Shown: piece after piece, positions 23,501-31,898 of the stretch
Position numbering within the stretch: the first letter of the stretch is position 1
Layout: each line of letters opens with the position of its first letter
Source of the DNA: Trichobilharzia regenti
Lineage: Eukaryota > Platyhelminthes > Trematoda > Strigeidida > Schistosomatidae
Direction of reading: 5' to 3'
Length of the DNA: 64,000 nucleotides
NCBI GenBank assembly: GCA_944472135.2
Contig: OX235270.1
Location: 149,621,632-149,685,631 of the forward strand
Translations under genes and position numbers: made by a program
Notes under the pieces: generated by a model
Databases searched by the model: none
The model's input: only the letters and a program-made list of their open reading frames with translations
Told to the model about the DNA's origin: nothing

Positions 23501-26500
23501 GTTTTATTGGTATTATCATCTGGTTGGTCTCATCCCGGATAGCGAGCAGCCTGGTTATCTGATACAGAGTTCTGAGGCCTCTTTTACCCGCAGCCTGCAT
23601 GTTCCGTTTCAGTTGTCAGTGTGTCTTTCCTAGCACTCTTCTTCACTTCTTTCTTTATTCAGTGCAGTGTAAATTGCTTTGAACTCACCTTCTTCTTCCG
23701 TTGTGTATCTTTGCATTGAGTAATCTTCTCTTTCGCCATCTTCCTCTTCTCTCCTCGCTTCTATTAGCTTCCAGGTAGGTATCCGTTGAGAGGCAGTCGT
23801 TTTCTGGTCTCTTCTCTCTTCCTAGAACTGTTTTACACGTTTCCTTGGACATCACCTCCAGAGAGTTAGTTCCAGTGTTCCTCCGCGCAGGTTTCCTCAG
23901 TAATGCGACGTCGCTCTGATACCTGCAGCGAATGCATCTCATGTAGTTTGGTCCTTCAATTTCTGAATGTTTAACTTGAATTACATCGGCTTGTCACCAT
24001 TTGTTTTCATGGATTTCAGCTTCACTTTGAAGGTCCCTTGAACTAAATGGTGTATCAAGCCCACATCTGCTCCCCTTCTCGACTCTGTATCCAGCAGGCT
24101 GCGTCTGTACTTCCTTGAGATTGACATGAAATCTATTTGGTTTGTGGGGCGTCCGTCAGACGAAATCCATGTTGCTTTGTGTATATCTTAGCGTTTGTAC
24201 ACGCTGACCGAAATCACCAAATCACCGAAGGTGCAGAAGTCTGAGAAGAGTTCTCTGTTATCATTTATTTCTCCGAGAGCTTCTCGACCAATGATGACTT
24301 CTGTCCATGTACCGTCTGTTCCCAGCTTGGTTGGCATTCATATCGCCTATACGGATTTTGATGTCACCACTAGGGATGTTGTTTATTACTATTTGTAGTT
24401 GTCTGTAAAAATTTTCCATCTTCTCTTGTTTCGATTTGTTTATATCACTGTGCGTAGCACTGGACATCCATTCCTTTCATTTGAGTTGAATCTTGCTGTC
24501 ATTATCCTGTGGGATGAGACTGGTTCCCACTGCATTAGTTCTTTGGCTTCCAATGTTGACATCATGACAGCCACTCATTGCCTTAGTATGCTCGTGGTTG
24601 TCATCTAGATGACCGAAGTAGATTACTGACTCTCCAGCTGGAAATTTCGACAGTCCGCATCCATTCCACCTGCTCTGGATGATATCCCACACTTGTATTC
24701 CATATCTTCTCATTAGCTTAGCTACCTGGGCAGCCTTTCCAGCTGACTGCGTATATTGTACGTCCATTCCACGCCATCATGTTTATTTTCGCTTTCATCT
24801 GAAGAAGGCACATCAGTTGGCTAACTGCCTTCCCGGAAGGCTTTCAACAACCATCTCTATCATTTCGCCTTCCCGATTCCAGCCAAGAATAAATTTGTTT
24901 GTTTAATTTTTTTGTATTTTTAACATATCTTTTGTACATTGAAATTTCTTTAGCAGTCTGATAGCTTTTGTGGTGTATGGTTGCTAGTTTCACGCCCAAT
25001 CCTCTCTCTTTTCCCAGGATTAGTACCGGCTAGAAGTCTAGCAGGCTAGTTAACTAGGCGATGCTGTTCATCTGTATATTCTGGATAGATCTGGAAACGG
25101 TCAACCTCATTTTCATTTTATCACTTCTTGTTATCCTGTTTTGTGTGTTTATATATTTTGTTACTGTCGGACACCTTTTGAGGACACTTACACTCGGCCT
25201 CATGGCTCTTGAGCCGTCACCTTCAGTCACCAACTGATAGGCGAAAATATAGGCAGCTTATTATTATTATTATTATCATGTTGAGTATTTTTCGTAAAAA
25301 ATCATATTTGTAAAATCCCAGCGAGATTAAAATGAGTAATTCCAATATTTCCAGTGTTCGGCAATCTCGTCCCAACTTCTACAGGGAAATTAATCGAAAT
25401 TAACATAACAGAGGTTTATATATAAAAGGAACATGTCTTGGTTTTAAAAACTTTGTCCAATCATGAGTCATAAAACAAATATTAACAACAAGTATAATAA
25501 ACAAAATTGTACGAGTTGTGATCAAAATTTGACCTCAGACTCACAAATATTGGTCTACCTTTGTTAAACACTTTAAACACAGTGTGTATGTATGTGTGTG
25601 TGTGTGTGGGACCAGATTGCCGAACGAAACTTTGGAATTAGTCATTTTAATCTCGCTGAGATTTTACAAATACGATTTTTTACGAATGTTTACTTCGCAC
25701 TCGGCGCCCAAATAATTTAGAACTATTCGGTCAAATCTTGACGACAGTTCATTTGAATTGAGTATTTTTCATTTGCAATTAATTTCCTATCCAATTTTTG
25801 TTGAATCTCAACTGTGAAGAGTCTGATCCAATCAAGGAAACTGAACAGTTCAAAAAAAATGCTGAAGGAGTAAACAACACTTGTATCAGTCATCATATAT
25901 GTTTGTGTAATACATTAAATCATAATGACTACCTAACGAAGCACAGTTACCAAACACCTTTATTAGACAATTATAATAAAAGCAGTAAAAAGATGATAAA
26001 TCCACTAATGAATGCAATGGTCAATTTTCCGTGGAATTCAACGCTAAATAAACAAACACAAATGAAATTCATGTATACACTGGAAGACTGTGTAATCGAC
26101 AGCATAAACCTAACAATGAATAATACTGAATTACAAACATTCGAAGGATATTTTAATATACACAGTGGAAAATCAACGAGTATATTGGATATACTAGACA
26201 CATTCAACACTACTTCATGCACGTATATTACCATGTATGCAGTCGAAACTGTCATTTTATCATTGTCTAGTCTAACAGGAAGGAAATGCCTAGCAAATGG
26301 AAATAATCTAAGAAGAAAATATATTCCTAAAGCATTGGTGAATCAAACATTTCTACTCATTGGTAAGTATGTTACAGAATTATTCAATGAAAAATTATCT
26401 ACCAAGCAACACAAAGTACATTTTTATGAAGTGAAAATCCAGGAAGCCAAGAAAGAATCAATTGAACAATTTTCCAACTGTTGTGAAATCTCCGAACATA

Positions 26501-29500
26501 CTACTACTAATACACTTGCCAGTAATATAACTCGTAATTCCATAAACAAAATAAACGGTGATGCGCTTATAATATCACCAAATTGTAATGATTTACTACA
26601 ACTTATAGACTGCAAACAGGCTTCAGTGAGGATAACGGAAGAAAATATTGAAGCAGTGCGAGACTGGCGCTTGCATCGACTGGTTGACAACAATCAAATG
26701 CCTTCATTGAATAATCTGACAGAGAATAAGGTGTCCGCTGAACACCATAAAGAATATTCAAATGAAGTACACACTATGCATAAGGAGCCGTTACATTTGG
26801 ACAGTCTAGTGAAAACTATTCATTCGCCAAATGTTGAGATTAATAATGAAATATACAATTATTGTTATTGTTATTCATATATTACAAACAAACTGAATAA
26901 TGATTATTTAAGGTCTGCTGATTATCATCAGAAATCTAGAAGTCTAGAAGAATTCAGTAATTTGAAAATATTTGATAATAACGGAGGTAATATACATTGT
27001 GAAACTATATCTTTACCCAATTTGTCTTCTGTAACGGATAATATCAAATATAATCAATCGAAAGTATCAGCAAATCGTAAACGTTACTCCACAATAAATA
27101 AAAATATTGATGACCATCTCTTATGGAATGATATTCCTTCAGAAGCTTTGAAAAACCATTTGGAACTTAACTCAAAGAAGCAGTCAATTCATGGTTTAGA
27201 TCAGTGTTTCTTTAATACTGTCAGTTATAATGAGTGAGTGAAATTTTTAGTAAAGGTAACTTTGTTGGCTGAAAATTATGCCATCAAAATTTTTGATTGG
27301 AGACTAGTCAGTAACTAGTGTAATGTGCATGTGTGTGTGTGTGTGACTGTGTATCTAGTCCTATCTTCACTGCAGACTGAATTCTATCAGTCAGTCAAGC
27401 TTGCACTATATGGCCACCATGCCACTAGGTGGCTTACCATCACGGCACACTGTGAATTGTTGGTATTATATGGTTGGAAGCAATCAGCCACAGGAAGCCT
27501 TGCTTGACCTAGGCAATCACAATGTATAGCGGTAAGAGAGATTAAGTAAATTGATGAAAAACGTTAAAAATAGTATACATACTTTTTTTTTCTATATACC
27601 TAATTACTTACCGCATGATAACTGACCGGAAGATTTTGTATTTGTGTAACACATTTCGAACAGTCTGGTCACATATGGAGTATACGTGTGTAATTAATAA
27701 AAATTTGATATGTGAGAAAATAGACTTAGGTCAAGTTAAAAGGGCATATTGCAGGTCAAAATAACAATGAAGACCAGTGAACCGAATAAGAGAGGTCATG
27801 TGTGGTGGTGTGATACAGAAGATGTGATCCAACCGATTATTATTATTATTCTCACAAATTCCTACAGTTCAATACAATATAAGTCTAATACAATGCAGTT
27901 CAAATACAATGCTAAATATGTAATTGAACATTTTATTTCATGTTGTCAAATGTAAACACAAAAATCACAATCTCAGTGATTGGTTAAAGAACATAGAACT
28001 GCATATGTATAAGTAATGGTTTGATCACTTGAAAATATACCTTGGCTTCAATGTCTTGTCTTCTGTTGTTGCAACAGTACATCTACGATGGTATCAAAAC
28101 AAAGTTTACTAAGGAACGTTTAGTGTGATGATGAATTGTTGCTTTGAACGCATAAAGGTGGTTTAAACTTCCTAGTTGGTTGACTTTTACAAACTTTAAG
28201 ATATACCCCAAACACGTTTTATGGATGGATAGTTTTAAAGGATGTGTTAACGTCAATTTTATGTTCTGTCTGTATACTGTTTTGCAATAGGGGATTAGGG
28301 CTCCTGTTCTCACCGTTAATGGGTTTTGCTGACTCTATTTGCTTCTGAGGCCACTCAGGACTATGCTCTGAAATCCTTACTTGCAGAGATCAACGAGTCC
28401 TCCCAATGTATATGTGTCCATACATACATTCAAATTGGTAAATACAGTGGGATGTGATGTCATTTTTCGCATGTCCTAAGGGGTTAGATTGATATATCGG
28501 CTTCACATTCTCATGTATTACTATGATCTTAGCTGCATACAAAGTCTTTTCAACCACAGCGTTCAATCTTTGTCGAATTACCAAGCTGCTATTATCACCC
28601 ATATACGGTAGCTTGATGTACACGCCTTTCTTAGCGGCGGGTTGTTGAGTAGGTCTTGATGTTCTGTTTACTTTATATCTCCTAATGAACTTCTCTGGAT
28701 GGTTATTATCAACCAAAGTTTATGTCAAGTTTCTTTCTTATTTATCAAGTGTGCCCGTTTTCAGAGCATATTCATTGGATTCTAATGAAGAGGAACCTTA
28801 TTAAGGCTCTTTTGTACTGAACAGGGCAGAAACTGTGATAATTAAGATATTGTCTTGTCCAGGTGAGTTTTCTATAGATAGATCGTCTTATTGATCCATC
28901 AAGCCGTTGACTAAGCAGTACATCTAGCAAAGGTAAACAGTTACCTTCCTCTGCAGACGTAAGTGATATGCTATTCTGAACTTCATTCAATCGATTTAAA
29001 ATTGAGTTGACAGAACAAGGCTTATCACTTATGATTACAATGTCATCTGCACACCTTTCATAAAGTGGCGTATTTTTGATTAAATCCTTCCATAAAAATT
29101 CTGAAAATGCATGTGAACCTGACGAAATACCCTTCGATGATAAGGCGCACAGTTATTGTTATTATTAAACTGAGAAAAAACAGCAACAACAACATCAACA
29201 ATAAGTGTTGCTGTTTATATTACTCCATTAAATTGCACCCTTGATTTTTGTTTTTGTTTTTTTAAAAGCCTTGATTCTGTTTACAGTATTTTCTGTTGTT
29301 GTTGTTGTTGGTTTCCATTGTTAGAAGAAAGTTAAGCGATACCCTCGTAGCATTGGAAAGGTGTACACTTTGAAAAAAAAAGTACATTCACTCTCGTCGA
29401 TTTTTGTTTTTATCTGCATTGATGGATTAAGACTGTCTAACCTGAAATTTTGCAGTTCTCCCTTTAGGCAGAATCCTCACAGTTCACTGTATATTCAAGT

Positions 29501-31067
29501 TAGCATTGAACAACAAGTTCTCCAAAGGGTTAAATAGAAGTCCCTCAGTTCACAGGATTTGACTTACAGAATACATTTTTCTAAACTAGAAAACGTTATT
29601 GTGCTGTAAGACAAAGACAGACGACACTGGCAAATGTTTGTTGGCATCTCTTTAATCCGACTCTATCTCCCATTTACTCTCTACTTTGTTTTTTTTAATT
29701 ACAGATTAGAAATCGATCATTTATTGATGGAAACATTCCCACTGTCTGTTGGTGTTTATTCACCCCAGATAAATAGTATAAGTGAAATTTCCTCTGTTTC
29801 ATCAGATCAATTAACAACGCAGAATAATATTTATTCACTGAGCAGACAACAGCTGAACAGTCCGGCTGTACACAATAGGGATAATAATGCTGATGATGAT
29901 AAGATGGTTGTGCAGAATGTTGGAGACATTCAACTGGAGGAGGAGGAGGAGCACGTACATCACCTTCAAAATCAACACAATGAATTAAACAGAATTGATG
30001 AAAAAATCAGTAATCCAGTCAAATGTAATAAGTCAACACAAATCAATGCTTATTCATTACACAACCAGTTCAAACACGTTCATACGAAAAATGCATGCGA
30101 ATCTGGTGAAATACTCTTCAATGATGATGTGCACAGTTATCGTCATTATTATTATGCTAAGAGAAAACAACAACGACAAGGACAACAGCTAAAAAAAGTG
30201 AAAAATGACCACTTGGAGATTGATAAGGCAACCAGTAATAATAAACAGATTCAGTTACCTAGACAAAAATCATTGCACCTAAAGATGAACGGTTTAAAAT
30301 TATGCCTTAATAATAATCCTGAATTAAAATCAACTATTTTAAATAGTCATAATAATTGTAAAATTAGTGATTTGGATAAAACCACAGGAAAAATTCAAAT
30401 CGACCAGAAATTTAGTAGTAATTCAGTTAAAAATAATGACGAAATATTAGGCCGTACAACAGTGATGAGTTTATCGATGACACCACCACCGATAGTGACA
30501 ACACCTTCATCGTGGACAAGACACGTAAAAGAGAAACGCCGAAAAGATTATAAATTCAAACAAAAGAAATTATTCCAACTTGATGGCAATAATGATACAT
30601 GTGAGGCTTGTAATAAATCTAGGTTGGCTAAGCGAAACAGTAAAATACTTGGGGAGAAATTCAATTACCGAATTCCATTACTGAAACTGGAAGTAACGCC
30701 GACAATCAATGAAACAATAGTAGATTTAACATTGAACATAGAAACAAATAAAAGTGTAAATAATGCTGGCAGGAGTAGTAGCAGGAGTGGTAATAATAAT
30801 AATAACAGCAATAATAAAGATCAGACGATTGCAAAACCTAAAATGGAATGTGATGATGATGATGATGATGAGACAAAGTCAACTGACCAATGTTCACTGA
30901 CTTCCAAATCGGTTAAAACCAGAAGAAATGTAACGAAAAAGAAAAACTCTAAGCAGTCATTACGTTATGCTTTAAAGTCTCTGTTGCCAGCAGCAACGAG
31001 GTTAACAACATGGAGATTAAAACAAAGGATAAAAAGCGTAATTATAAAACCATTTCAGAGGAATTAA
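11036..31067 (+). CDS. Unrecognised large gene, five exons, 1268 aa
   Basis: Five plus-strand frames join through good splice sites: 11036-11506, 15352-15712, 19778-19975, 25820-27233 and 29705-31067. Phases agree at every junction (0, 1, 1, 2), and the total of 3807 nt is an exact multiple of three ending in TAA. Four donors are GTAAGT, GTAAGT, GTAATG and GTGAGT; acceptors end TTTATTTAG, GAACGGAAG (weak), CTGTGAAG and TTAATTACAG. The product is Asn-, Ser- and Lys-rich with acidic runs and a basic C-terminus (KTRRNVTKKKNSKQ). I see no signal peptide, transmembrane segment or known domain. The basic tail could be a nuclear localisation signal, which is inference. Introns are full of retroelements. 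The first exon could have a further 5' partner, and the weak exon 3 acceptor is the least certain junction. Confidence 0.65.
11990..12250 (+). mobile_element. SINE-2 copy in intron 1 with degraded hammerhead
   Basis: The tRNA-like part reads TCAATGGCTTAGTGG (A box) and GGTCTGAACCCC (degraded B box), then TACTGAAGAATCCC, GGATGAAACATC and CCAGTAATCCC. The same order is seen at 48766-48905. Relative to that copy one CTG triplet is missing at the start of the hammerhead core, so self-cleavage is not expected. The 3' part matches CAGCTCATGATGAAATCCTG of the 48.9-kb copy. Confidence 0.6.
12418..12581. repeat. Perfect 64-bp inverted repeat (Penelope terminus pair)
   Basis: Arms 12418-12481 and 12518-12581 are exact reverse complements by eye, with a 36-nt spacer. 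The arm sequence (including CATCAGTAAACATTACTGTA) recurs in diverged form singly at 41614-41765, and resembles the terminal repeats around other Penelope copies. This is best read as an inverted pair of PLE termini left by a severely 5'-truncated insertion. Confidence 0.75.
12622..12675 (+). ncRNA. Hammerhead-like motif beside inverted PLE terminus
   Basis: CCGCAG, then CTGATGA, an 8-nt helix II segment (GATTCTGC), GAAA and a short possible stem III (ACA..TGT). This is the same order as at 45047-45112. Helix II has only one canonical pair (G-C), so folding into an active ribozyme is doubtful. The match to the other PLE-terminal copies makes chance less likely. Confidence 0.4.
12680..13760. 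other. Intron 1 sequence with no recognisable element
   Basis: AT-rich, no coding motif, no SINE promoter boxes and no clear repeat. Short open frames here have no splice or domain support. Confidence 0.4.
13763..14165 (+). pseudogene. Penelope-like fragment with inverted terminus (PLE-D family)
   Basis: The plus strand at 14008-14165 encodes a degraded reverse transcriptase C-terminal block: ELPVLDCSLKRKEDG, then TSVYRIATHSNRFW, typical of PLE (FLDV..SVYRKPTHTxRYL). Immediately upstream, 13763-13975 is a minus-oriented terminal repeat matching 53105-54100 of the PLE-D copy. A truncated body behind an inverted terminal repeat is the same layout as at 43161-45126. Confidence 0.6.
14171..14768. 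repeat. Long inverted repeat of PLE-D termini
   Basis: Arms of about 258 bp, 14171-14428 and 14510-14768, are near-identical reverse complements around an 81-bp spacer. Both correspond to the 3' untranslated region of the PLE-D copy at 53105-54240 (shared TTTTATAGTTTTCTTTGTCC and the CCAGATATC region). Transcripts across it could form a long hairpin. Confidence 0.75.
14850..15070 (+). repeat. Penelope 3'-terminal repeat
   Basis: Contains GAAGAAATATTTACTTTTCA and CTCTGGCTCTACTCTAATAT. The same block follows the PLE coding remnant at 48026-48120, and a part of it is at 20595-20650. The continuation ACAAGGATAACACGTA also recurs at about 49065. Confidence 0.6.
15100..15330 (+). pseudogene. Probable Penelope C-terminal scrap
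   Basis: The plus strand reads ELAEHTEHKIDANTAFKIIH followed by RIPTYQSNK. This resembles the segment after the GIY-YIG core in PLEs, where a (A)EH..GHxxxxxxSFKIIYR pattern is usual. It lies directly upstream of exon 2 but is not part of it; the exon 2 acceptor is at 15350-15351. Confidence 0.4.
15352..15712 (+). CDS. Exon 2 of the five-exon gene
   Basis: The acceptor TTTATTTAG ends at 15351 and the donor GTAAGT starts at 15713. The exon reads ISNSIQLNVNEVFPQIDI, then MTYYNIYVNLHQWTDEFFIF, and carries a run of six Asn and an acidic patch (DDEDDD). It enters in phase 0 and leaves with one extra base. There is no in-frame stop, and the frame continues 18 codons upstream of its first Met, as expected for an internal exon. 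A Penelope scrap lies directly upstream in the intron. Confidence 0.65.
15908..15972 (-). ncRNA. Sm-alpha hammerhead relic
   Basis: On the minus strand: CATCCAG, ATGACGAG, stem II GTCC..GGAC, GAAA, TGCGCATC, CTGGATTCC. Stems I, II and the short palindromic stem III (ATGC/GCAT) are kept, but the first core base, normally C, is A. Loss of that C should abolish cleavage according to known hammerhead requirements. Confidence 0.65.
16138..16196 (+). ncRNA. Sm-alpha hammerhead relic
   Basis: ATCCAG, CTGACAAG, TTCCAAATAGGAC, GAAA, TGCGCATC, CTGGATTCC. The order and all three stems match the schistosome hammerhead, but the core reads CTGACAA where CTGANGA is required; the essential G is replaced by A. 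Probably inactive. Confidence 0.65.
16336..16661 (-). mobile_element. Solo LTR (326 bp) with CTAG target duplication
   Basis: Read on the minus strand it starts TGTGGTGAGAGC and ends TTGTTACA (the TG..CA of LTRs). It contains TATAAATACG and AATAAAACG, a TATA box and poly(A) signal in the expected order. The flanks 16332-16335 and 16662-16665 are both CTAG, a 4-bp target-site duplication. It matches the solo LTR at 31899-32221. Four CCAAT/ATTGG motifs lie upstream of the TATA box. No internal coding region remains, consistent with LTR-LTR recombination. Confidence 0.85.
16668..16765 (+). mobile_element. Sm-alpha 3' fragment with hammerhead relic
   Basis: ATGTACATTCAGATGACGAG, TCCTAAACAGGAT, GAAACGGGCCGCCTGGCC, then a tail like CACCACCAGTC. 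The core has ATGACGAG in place of CTGANGAG, and stem III is altered. It adjoins the solo LTR's right target duplication, so the LTR landed next to or in this fragment. Confidence 0.55.
17484..17690 (-). mobile_element. tRNA-derived SINE (SINE-1), minus strand, intron 2
   Basis: On the minus strand: GGCGGCACAGCGGTTAGGAC (A-box region) and GGGGTTCGATCCCCTGC (B box), followed by a body with TGATATCAATGGTCGGCC, CAAAATTTGGGCTACGG and a 3' A/T-rich tail. Sister copies lie at 40433, 42253, 46560 and 48194. The short plus-strand open frame here is incidental. Confidence 0.8.
18740..19560 (-). pseudogene. LINE reverse transcriptase C-terminal remnant
   Basis: The complement of 18921-19000 reads RKSIDEAVKLHRLRWLEHVL then RMPSHR, and 5' of it are pieces such as ADEISARTQKASLANVILRR and STKGRVYC. 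This order (SxKGRVYxAxVRSVLLYGxETW ... LHRLRWLGHVLRM) is the C-terminal tail of RTE-like non-LTR elements common in flukes. It differs from the RTE copies at 21640 and 35530, whose tail reads KWxWIGHTLRK, so a second LINE family is present. Several frameshifts and stops. Confidence 0.65.
19778..19975 (+). CDS. Exon 3 of the five-exon gene (66 codons)
   Basis: It is open from just after an in-frame stop at 19768-19770. The only AG between that stop and the coding sequence is at 19776-19777, and it gives the phase (1) demanded by exon 2. The donor is G|GTAATG at 19976. It reads FAGENLEPANCNLKLQFIEY and later CAVKVDDDNTTISEWISEVC. The acceptor lacks a strong pyrimidine tract, so this exon is less certain than its neighbours. 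Its 198-nt length (a multiple of three) means that skipping would keep the frame. Confidence 0.5.
20580..20660 (+). repeat. Penelope 3'-terminal fragment
   Basis: CAAATGGATCCTCATCTATC and ACTCTACTCTAATTTG match the blocks at 14885-14940 and 48070-48120. Only about 70 bp remain. Confidence 0.45.
20765..20925 (+). mobile_element. SINE-3 remnant in intron 3
   Basis: GGTTGGCGCACTCCTTAACC, GGTAAAGAGGAAAGCTAGGG and GAATGAGGCTAGCAACACC follow the SINE-3 body seen at 8095 and 49675. The promoter part is eroded. Confidence 0.5.
21330..21636 (+). repeat. Dispersed repeat, possible LTR-element protease remnant
   Basis: About 300 bp shared with 37890-38150 (common blocks include GTAGTATACTACAGGTCAT and GAATGTTTTCTCTATACAAC). 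One frame reads LTLTIFADTGIPSSIWQLTF, and a DTG triplet in a hydrophobic setting recalls retropepsin. The evidence is thin; the copy at 38 kb lacks the frame. Confidence 0.35.
21640..24830 (-). pseudogene. RTE-type LINE, near full length but frameshifted (RTE-1)
   Basis: Minus-strand order: endonuclease start GKAAQVAKLMRRYGIQVWDI (24477-24767), endonuclease core with IRIGDMNANQAG (24261-24467), linker (23379-23942), reverse transcriptase entry GKAAGQDGFPPEALKTEPET (23079-23306), FDIILERIKD...CADHIQTLRIIV (22853-23101), then LASIVSTTG (22190-22384). The 3' end near 21640-21690 reads GGAACACAGG / ATTATTATT in complement, as in the other RTE 3' ends. It resembles the schistosome SR2-type RTE family. 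Multiple frameshifts make it inactive. It lies antisense in intron 3 of the five-exon gene. Confidence 0.8.
24831..25260. other. Sequence upstream of RTE-1, no gene
   Basis: Possibly the RTE 5' region. The block CGGTCAAC..TATCACTTC..TTATCC..GTCGGACAC also appears at 38180-38245. An ATT/TTA run lies at 25258-25276. Confidence 0.35.
25289..25692. repeat. Imperfect inverted repeat next to exon 4
   Basis: Arms of about 82 bp, near 25293-25375 and 25607-25690, are reverse complements with few mismatches (shared TTCGTAAAAAATC, AGCGAGATTAAAATGA and GTTCGGCAATCT). The 230-bp spacer includes a (TG)n run at about 25582-25608. It may be another inverted pair of element termini. Confidence 0.6.
25820..27233 (+). 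CDS. Exon 4 of the five-exon gene (1414 nt)
   Basis: A long open frame entered in phase 1 through the acceptor CTCAACTGTGAAG (AG at 25818-25819), preceded by TTTCCTATCCAATTTTTG. It leaves in phase 2 at a strong donor A|GTGAGTG (27234), just before the frame's own stop. The sequence is rich in Asn, Ser, Thr and Cys, with segments such as CTYITMYAVETVILSLSSL and RKYIPKALVNQTFLLIGKYV that look helical. No family is recognised. Codon use is AT-rich like exon 5. Confidence 0.65.
27325..27350. repeat. Short (GT)n run in intron 4
   Basis: GTGCATGTGTGTGTGTGTGTG; short, with no coding significance. The surrounding 27234-28080 has no recognisable element apart from ATT repeats near 27838. Confidence 0.7.
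28083..29103 (-). pseudogene. Penelope-like element fragment, RT to GIY-YIG (PLE-H)
   Basis: Minus strand in order: YERCADDIVIISDKP near 29040 (a degraded YVDD active site, now CADD), LPLLDVLLSQRLDGSIRRSI then YRKLTWTRQYLNYHSFCPVQ (28772-28990), KKGVYIKLPYMGDNSSLVIR and CIYQFECMYGHIYIGRTR (28390-28716; GIY-YIG core), and a C-terminal part with LGYILKFVKVNQ (28083-28313). The loss of the first active-site Asp-flanking residues and the frame breaks make it dead. It lies in intron 4, antisense to the host gene. Confidence 0.75.
29105..29198 (+). pseudogene. Degraded partial duplicate of exon 5 inside intron 4
   Basis: The plus strand reads NACEPDEIPFDDKAHSYCYY, a stop, then TEKKQQQQHQ. Exon 5 at 30088-30185 reads NACESGEILFNDDVHSYRHY then YYAKRKQQRQGQQ. 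About three quarters of the bases agree over roughly 95 bp and the reading frame is preserved except for one stop. The two copies are about 980 bp apart in the same orientation. It lacks the exon's splice acceptor, so it is a relic and not an alternative exon. Confidence 0.7.
29705..31067 (+). CDS. Exon 5 (terminal) of the five-exon gene
   Basis: Entered through a textbook acceptor: a T-rich tract then TTAATTACAG, with AG at 29703-29704. Phase 2 matches exon 4, and the stop TAA is at 31065-31067. It contains low-complexity runs (EEEEE, poly-N, poly-D), a His/Tyr-rich stretch (DVHSYRHYYYAKRKQQRQ), a CEACNKSRLAKRN motif, and a strongly basic C-terminus ending IIKPFQRN. No catalytic motif is seen. 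Part of it, 30088-30185, is duplicated in degraded form at 29105-29198. Confidence 0.7.
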
Positions 31068-31660
31068 GTTTTCTTTTATTATTTTCATTTGTTTTGTTTA
31101 ATTAGTATGTGCATGTACACTAATCTTCAACTTTTCTTTGACGTATTTATTTGCACATCATTTCTTTTCTCTCAGATTTTGTTGTTTGTTTTTTTTGTTA
31201 TTTTTCAATACTGATATCATCCTGGACTGCTTTATTATCATCATCACTATAGTTACAGAGTCGGAAACAAATTCAATGCCCTACATGCCTATAGAACAAA
31301 GAGAAAAAATAAAGGATGATTTCGTTTAATTAATACACTGAATATATATACAGAAAGGGAAAAAGACGTGAGCACTAGATCGACGTATGTGTAAATAACA
31401 TATAATTATTTTAAAAATTAATTTGCTTCAACTGAATATATTACTAAAAAGATATATCAGTAGTAATTCAAAAGTTTATGTTAAACTGCATAAACTGCAT
31501 TATTGCACTACAAGTAGTAGTAATATTGTGAACTCATCTATCCTATTTTGTTATATCTCAAAAATTTTCGACAACTGCATTCATTATTCAAGTACCTTTT
31601 GTTCTTTATATTATCCATGTAATCTTTACAATAAATATTTTGGTGTTTTGCTGAATGAGG
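31068..31660 (+). promoter_or_regulatory. 3' untranslated region and candidate poly(A) signals of the five-exon gene
   Basis: T-rich sequence after the stop with AATAAA hexamers at about 31305 and 31630-31635. The latter is followed by a GT-rich tract (TTTTGGTGTTTTG), a plausible cleavage context. No protein-coding feature of its own. Confidence 0.4.
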
Positions 31661-31898
31661 TTTGAGATTTACCTATGCATAATTAATTTATCGATAGGTT
31701 TAATTTTATAAAAGGGTTATAATCCAAAAGGAAATTTATTCGGCCAACTTTGATCATAGGTGCTTACAGTCTATCCCGTGTGTTAGGTAGTGTAATATGG
31801 TAAGTAACTTTGTGGTTAGACGTCCAGTGTTAGGTAAGCAGGCCAAGAGTCTATACAGATGAAGTTGTGAAGGGCACGTGCTGGACATACCGAACTAC

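Noticed and set aside
25971..26255. Minus-strand hydrophobic frame opposite exon 4
   Set aside because: Antisense shadow of the Asn/Thr-rich exon; no independent evidence.
27325..27507. Plus-strand 60-codon frame after exon 4 as a possible further exon
   Set aside because: The exon 4 donor at 27234 fits exon 5 in phase. This frame begins in a GT run and has no acceptor in suitable phase.
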